Below are positions 6,928 to 10,507 of a stretch of DNA of 10,507 nucleotides, piece after piece. Where the stretch lies: assembly GCA_937928585.1 (NCBI GenBank), contig CALEZK010000651.1:1-10507 (forward strand), read 5' to 3'. This DNA is from an uncultured bacterium (lineage in GTDB: Bacteria > Hydrogenedentota > Hydrogenedentia > Hydrogenedentales > SLHB01). The notes under the pieces were generated by a model. It did not search any database. It worked only from the letters and a program-made list of their open reading frames with translations, and was not told where the DNA came from. The position numbers and the translations under genes are program-made. Numbering within the stretch: the first letter of the stretch is position 1; every line of letters starts with the position of its first letter.

Positions 6928-7662
6928 ATGCTGCTCATCGATTTTCTACAGACCAATTTCCCAACCTGGCGCGAACTCTTGCTTCAAGGCCCACCCATGT
7001 TCGCATGGGCCTTCGTCGCGCTTACTTTCGCGGGCTGGGTGAAGCGCCGCTACCAGTGGCGAACAGGCTATACGCGGAAAATTTTCCATTTCACGATCTT
7101 CTTTACCGTAGCCGCGCTACAGCTCGGATTCGACACGCGCGCAGTCTGTTTGTTCGGCGCAATGACAACCGTTGTCATCGCGTTTGCAGTATTTCGCGGA
7201 GATGGGTCGCTTCACTATGAAGCCGTCGCGCGGGAAAAGGACGCGCCATACCGTACCCACTACATCATAGTGCCTTACTTCGCGACGCTGATTGGCGGAC
7301 TCACTGCGGTCATCACATTCGGCGAATTGTCCATCATTGGTTTTCTTGTCACTGGACTTGGTGACGCGATCGGAGAACCCGTCGGAACGCGCTTCGGAAA
7401 GCATCCCTACCGCGTACCGTCTATGAGAGGCATAACCTGCACCCGAACGCTGGAAGGATCTGCTGCCGTGCTTCTGGTTTCGACGTGTGCCGTCCTTCTC
7501 GCCATAATCCTCCTGCCCGCCATCTCGTTGTCGCCCGCCACCATCCTGGTCGCCGTGCTGATCGGTGCGGTAAGCGCGGCATGCGAAGCCGTGTCACCCC
7601 ACGGATGGGACAACCTCACCCTCCAGGTAATTCCAACCGCCCTGGCTGCACTGGCAATCTAA
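6928..7662 (+). CDS. CTP-dependent polyprenol/phytol/dolichol kinase-like membrane protein
   Basis: This 244-residue integral membrane protein probably has six or seven helices. It fits the SEC59/VTE5 family, related to CDP-diglyceride synthases, whose members phosphorylate isoprenoid alcohols such as dolichol or phytol using CTP. Motifs in order are TRKIFHF (49-55), GLGDAIGEPVGTRFGKH starting near 143 with G145-D146, a TRTLEGS element (172-178), and CEAVSPHGWDNLT around 219-231 with D228-N229. These are the conserved family blocks, including the kinase-like GDA and late DN motifs. Length is at the short end but normal for bacterial members. The start ATG at 6928 lacks a good Shine-Dalgarno, and the gene follows the glycosyltransferase stop by 17 bp, so it is probably translated from the same mRNA. 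A related alternative is a phosphatidate cytidylyltransferase-like enzyme. The substrate is not known. Confidence 0.82.
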   Translation: MLLIDFLQTNFPTWRELLLQGPPMFAWAFVALTFAGWVKRRYQWRTGYTRKIFHFTIFFTVAALQLGFDTRAVCLFGAMTTVVIAFAVFRGDGSLHYEAVAREKDAPYRTHYIIVPYFATLIGGLTAVITFGELSIIGFLVTGLGDAIGEPVGTRFGKHPYRVPSMRGITCTRTLEGSAAVLLVSTCAVLLAIILLPAISLSPATILVAVLIGAVSAACEAVSPHGWDNLTLQVIPTALAALAI

Positions 7663-7744
7663 GCCCCCGCAAACCAATCGTGGTATCATTGCAGTATGAA
7701 ATCGAAAGCCGATAAAGAGAGTTGAGGTCTCCGGAACAGTCCCA

Positions 7745-8062
7745 ATGCCAGAGTATATTTCCCAACCCGGCGACGCGGCCGTCGCCGAGACCAAGCAAAA
7801 GGTCAAACGGCCGCCCATGTATCGCGTGCTCATGCACAACGACGACTATACGACCATGGAGTTCGTTGTGGAGACGCTATGTCTGATTTATGGAAAGTCA
7901 TTCGAGGACGCATTCCGTATCATGCTGCAGATACACCACAAGGGTATCGGCATGTGCGGTGTATACACGCAGGAAATTGCCGAAACCAAAATTGCGGAGA
8001 CCCACGAGCGCGCGCGGTCCAGCGGATTCCCGTTGCTCTGCTCGATGGAACCCGCGGAGTAA
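7745..8062 (+). CDS. clpS: ClpS, ATP-dependent Clp protease adaptor
   Basis: This 105-residue cytoplasmic adaptor delivers proteins with bulky hydrophobic N-terminal residues (N-degrons Leu, Phe, Tyr, Trp) to ClpA. The folded core begins at PPMYRV (23-28). Substrate-pocket residues known from E. coli ClpS are conserved: N32-D33-D34 (E. coli N34-D36), M38 (gatekeeper M40), M60 and I63 (M62 and V65), and H64 (H66). The family signature MCGVYTQEIAETKI (70-83) and the C-terminal PLLCSMEP are present. The N-terminal 22 residues are an extension of the kind that engages ClpA. The length is typical. GAGG lies 17 bp upstream, too far for an ideal ribosome site, so initiation is probably weak. The clpA start is only 9 bp beyond the stop, indicating an operon. 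Confidence 0.98.
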   Translation: MPEYISQPGDAAVAETKQKVKRPPMYRVLMHNDDYTTMEFVVETLCLIYGKSFEDAFRIMLQIHHKGIGMCGVYTQEIAETKIAETHERARSSGFPLLCSMEPAE

Positions 8063-8071
8063 TATCGCTTC

Positions 8072-10312
8072 ATGTTCAGTAAACCCTTGCAGTCTTCGCT
8101 TGGAAACGCGCTTTCGCTCGCGCGCGAGCGCAGGCACGAATATCTAACCGTCGAACATCTCCTGTACGCACTGCTCGATGACATCCAGGGTCGCGAGATC
8201 CTGCTGAACTGCGGCGCAAACCTCAAACAACTGCGCGATGCAATCGACGACTATTTTGCGAATCAGGTTTCCCTCGTTCCAGGCGATCGCGACTATATCC
8301 CCCAACAGACGATCGCTTTCGAGCGGTTGCTGGAGCGCGCAGTCGCCCATGTCCAGTTTTCCGGAAAACAGGAAGTCGACGCGGGCGATGTGCTCGCCGC
8401 TGTTTTCGAGGAAAAGTCGAGTAACGCTGCTTATTTCTTGCAGAGCGAGGGCATCAGCCGGCTGGATGTGCTCAATTACATCTCGCACGGTGTTTCGAAA
8501 ATGCCCGCGGGAGATGGTGAAATCCTCGTTCCTGCGGAGGGCGAAGAGGGCGAACCCCGCCGTCGAGACCCCCTCGAGACATTTACAATCAATCTCAACC
8601 AACGTGCAGCCGACGGTAAGATCGATCCGCTCATCGGAAGAGACGCCGAACTGCGCCGCACCTTGCAGGTTCTCTGCCGCCGCCGCAAGAACAACCCGAT
8701 TTTCGTCGGTGAACCCGGCGTCGGCAAAACCGCCATCGTCGAAGGCCTCGCCCTGCGCATTCATCAAGGAAACGTGCCGGACGCGCTCAAGGAAGCCGTC
8801 ATCTATCAACTGGATCTCTCCGCGCTCATCGCGGGCACGAAGTTTCGCGGCGAGTTCGAGGCGCGACTAAAGGCCGTGCTCGGGGCTATTCTCGAACGCA
8901 AGAACATCATTCTATTCATCGACGAGATACATATGCTCGTCGGCGCCGGCGCCACCGGTGAAGGCACAATGGACGCCTCCAACATCCTGAAACCCGCGCT
9001 TGCCTCCGGCGACATTCGCTGCATAGGCTCCACCACTTTCGAGGAGCATAAGAACCACTTCGAGCGCGACAAGGCCCTGTCCCGGCGCTTCCAGCGCATC
9101 GATATTCACGAACCATCTATCGGGGAGACTGTCCTCATCTTGCGTGGACTGAAGGCGAGCTATGAGGAACATCATGGTGTAACGTACACAGACAGCGCCC
9201 TTAAGGCGGCAGCAGAACTTTCCGCCAAGCATATCAACGACCGCTTTCTTCCAGACAAGGCGATTGACGTTATCGACGAAGCGGCAGCCGCCGTCAAGCT
9301 TTTGCCCGCAAACCTCCAAAAGAAAACCATTCGCCCCGCGGACATCGAAAAGATCGTCGCGGACATCGCCAAGATTCCCGCGCGCAGCGTATCGTCCTCC
9401 GACAAGGAACAGCTTGCGCTGCTGGAAGATGATCTGAAACGCGTTGTATTCGGCCAGGATGACGCCATTCACGCCCTCGCAACCGCTATCAAGCGGTCGC
9501 GCGCAGGCCTCGGCAATGAAGAGAAGCCGACCGGCTGCTTCTTGTTCACCGGCCCAACTGGCGTCGGCAAAACGGAAGTGGCCAAGCAACTCGCCTCGAT
9601 TCTCGGCGTCCACTTCGCCCGCTACGACATGAGCGAGTACATGGAAAAACACACCGTCGCGCGGCTTATCGGCGCGCCGCCGGGTTACGTCGGCTTCGAT
9701 CAGGGCGGGCTGCTCACAGACGAGATCCGCCGGAACCCCTATTGCGTATTGCTGCTCGATGAAATCGAGAAGGCGCATCCGGACCTCTTCAACATCCTGT
9801 TGCAGGTTATGGACCACGCAACCCTCACCGACAACAATGGCAAGAAGGCCGATTTCCGCAACGTCGTGCTCATCATGACCTCGAACGCGGGCGCGCGTGA
9901 AATGGCGTCGCAGACCATCGGCTTCGGCGCTGCCTTCGATGACGCATCTGCAAAAGGTCTGAAAGCAATCGAAAAAGCATTCACTCCCGAGTTTCGAAAC
10001 CGTCTCGACGCGATCATCTCATTCCATTCGCTTCAACCAGCCATTATGCTGCGCATTGTGGGAAAGTTTGCCGAGCAGTTACAAGGCCAGCTTGCCGCGC
10101 GCAAGGTAACGCTAAGCCTTACCGACGCCGCGCGCGAGTGGCTCGCCAGCCGTGGCTACGATCGCGCATTCGGCGCCCGCCCGCTAAGCCGCCTGATTCA
10201 AACCGAGATCAAAGACGCCCTCGCCGACGAACTGCTCTTTGGAAAACTGGAGAAGGGCGGCAAAGTGTTGGTGGATGCGCAAGACGAAAAACTGGTGTTC
10301 TCGTTCGAGTAA
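8072..10312 (+). CDS. clpA: ClpA, ATPase subunit of the ClpAP protease
   Basis: This 746-residue class I Hsp100/AAA+ unfoldase feeds substrates into ClpP (E. coli ClpA is 758 residues). The N-terminal Clp domain spans about 1-145. D1 has Walker A GEPGVGKT (213-220) and Walker B LFIDEIH (D284, E285). D2 has Walker A GPTGVGKT (494-501), Walker B LLLDEIE (D563, E564) and a TSNAGA element. The IGF tripeptide at 616-618 is the ClpP-docking loop (IGL at 617-619 in E. coli ClpA), so this is a ClpP-partnered unfoldase and not ClpB. The long ClpB-type coiled-coil middle domain is absent; a short linker (about 435-465) joins D1 and D2. The C-terminal FGARPL sensor-2 arginine is present. The ribosome site GGAG overlaps the end of clpS. 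No clpP lies in the window, so the protease subunit must be encoded elsewhere. Confidence 0.98.
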   Translation: MFSKPLQSSLGNALSLARERRHEYLTVEHLLYALLDDIQGREILLNCGANLKQLRDAIDDYFANQVSLVPGDRDYIPQQTIAFERLLERAVAHVQFSGKQEVDAGDVLAAVFEEKSSNAAYFLQSEGISRLDVLNYISHGVSKMPAGDGEILVPAEGEEGEPRRRDPLETFTINLNQRAADGKIDPLIGRDAELRRTLQVLCRRRKNNPIFVGEPGVGKTAIVEGLALRIHQGNVPDALKEAVIYQLDLSALIAGTKFRGEFEARLKAVLGAILERKNIILFIDEIHMLVGAGATGEGTMDASNILKPALASGDIRCIGSTTFEEHKNHFERDKALSRRFQRIDIHEPSIGETVLILRGLKASYEEHHGVTYTDSALKAAAELSAKHINDRFLPDKAIDVIDEAAAAVKLLPANLQKKTIRPADIEKIVADIAKIPARSVSSSDKEQLALLEDDLKRVVFGQDDAIHALATAIKRSRAGLGNEEKPTGCFLFTGPTGVGKTEVAKQLASILGVHFARYDMSEYMEKHTVARLIGAPPGYVGFDQGGLLTDEIRRNPYCVLLLDEIEKAHPDLFNILLQVMDHATLTDNNGKKADFRNVVLIMTSNAGAREMASQTIGFGAAFDDASAKGLKAIEKAFTPEFRNRLDAIISFHSLQPAIMLRIVGKFAEQLQGQLAARKVTLSLTDAAREWLASRGYDRAFGARPLSRLIQTEIKDALADELLFGKLEKGGKVLVDAQDEKLVFSFE

Positions 10313-10364
10313 TGCGCGCATGACGCCCGCCTGAAAATCGCAATACAAAAGCCAAGTCCGAACA

Positions 10365-10507
10365 ATGCCCATTTTTCGATTGTCCCGCATCATCGACTTC
10401 CCGCAGCCGTCGCTTTCCATGCCCGATGGCCTTCTCGCCATTGGCGGCGATCTCAGCGTGGAAAGGTTGCTCCTCGCATATAAGTCCGGCATCTTCCCCT
10501 GGTACAC
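10365..10507 (+). CDS. aat: Leucyl/phenylalanyl-tRNA--protein transferase (N-terminal part, runs off the window)
   Basis: Only the first 47 codons are inside the window; the gene is open at the right edge. The visible residues include the family blocks FPQPSLSMPDGLLAIGGDL (12-30) and RLLLAYKSGIFPWY (34-47), which closely match the conserved N-terminus of Aat. This enzyme transfers Leu or Phe from charged tRNA to N-terminal Arg or Lys of proteins, making N-degrons that ClpS reads. It lies 52 bp after clpA in the same direction. The ATG at 10365 starts at the expected homology point; the preceding Shine-Dalgarno is weak. Given the strict motif match the assignment is confident, though the catalytic core is out of view. 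Confidence 0.93.
   Translation, partial: MPIFRLSRIIDFPQPSLSMPDGLLAIGGDLSVERLLLAYKSGIFPWY

Noticed and set aside
8912..9817. 301-codon minus-strand frame inside clpA
   Set aside because: It is entirely antisense to the strongly conserved AAA+ coding sequence, with no start context or family motifs.
1..10507. CRISPR arrays, tRNA or rRNA genes, insertion sequences, attachment sites
   Set aside because: I looked for spaced direct repeats, tRNA cloverleaf signatures, transposase genes and terminal inverted repeats and found none. The only repeats are protein low-complexity repeats and short hairpins.

Overview
The window is a GC-rich bacterial chromosome segment. Its genes are conventional and densely packed, and I see no insertion sequence, phage, CRISPR, tRNA or rRNA. 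One gene (DUF6600/FecR-like) is on the minus strand at the left. Everything from about 2.9 kb to the right edge reads on the plus strand. The gene content (a Hanks-type Ser/Thr kinase fused to a MshEN domain, a DUF6600 secreted protein, an NHS-family MFS transporter, a clpS-clpA-aat cluster, and several starts with weak or no Shine-Dalgarno sequence) would suit an environmental Gram-negative-type lineage such as Hydrogenedentota or the Planctomycetota/PVC group. That placement is a guess from gene style, not a phylogenetic result.

Region by region. (1) Positions 17-54 hold a strong intrinsic terminator for the minus-strand gene. (2) Positions 71-2689 encode a large secreted protein: signal peptide, FecR-like domain, Tyr/Trp-rich DUF6600-like region, then a very long Arg-rich disordered tail ending in repeats and an RGG-like terminus. 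(3) A 242-bp divergent intergenic region carries small inverted repeats. (4) Positions 2932-4287 encode a cytoplasmic Ser/Thr protein kinase with a C-terminal MshEN (GspE N-terminal) domain. (5) Positions 4432-5655 encode a nucleoside:H+ symporter-type MFS permease. (6) Positions 5843-7662 hold a GT4 glycosyltransferase and, 17 bp later, a membrane CTP-dependent polyprenol/phytol kinase-like protein. (7) From 7745 to the right edge lie clpS, clpA and the start of aat, in one direction and tightly spaced.

Functionally, the right third is a compact bacterial N-degron pathway. Aat adds Leu/Phe to N-terminal Arg/Lys, ClpS recognises the resulting N-degrons, and ClpA (with a ClpP encoded elsewhere) unfolds the substrates. 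The glycosyltransferase and polyprenol-kinase-like gene may share a role in lipid-carrier or glycolipid glycosylation (inference). The most unusual item is the kinase-MshEN fusion, transcribed divergently from a secreted FecR/DUF6600 protein. It could be a signalling protein that senses a nucleotide or interacts with a secretion/pilus system, but both MshEN motifs lack the arginine expected for c-di-GMP binding. I found no clearly unprecedented system.
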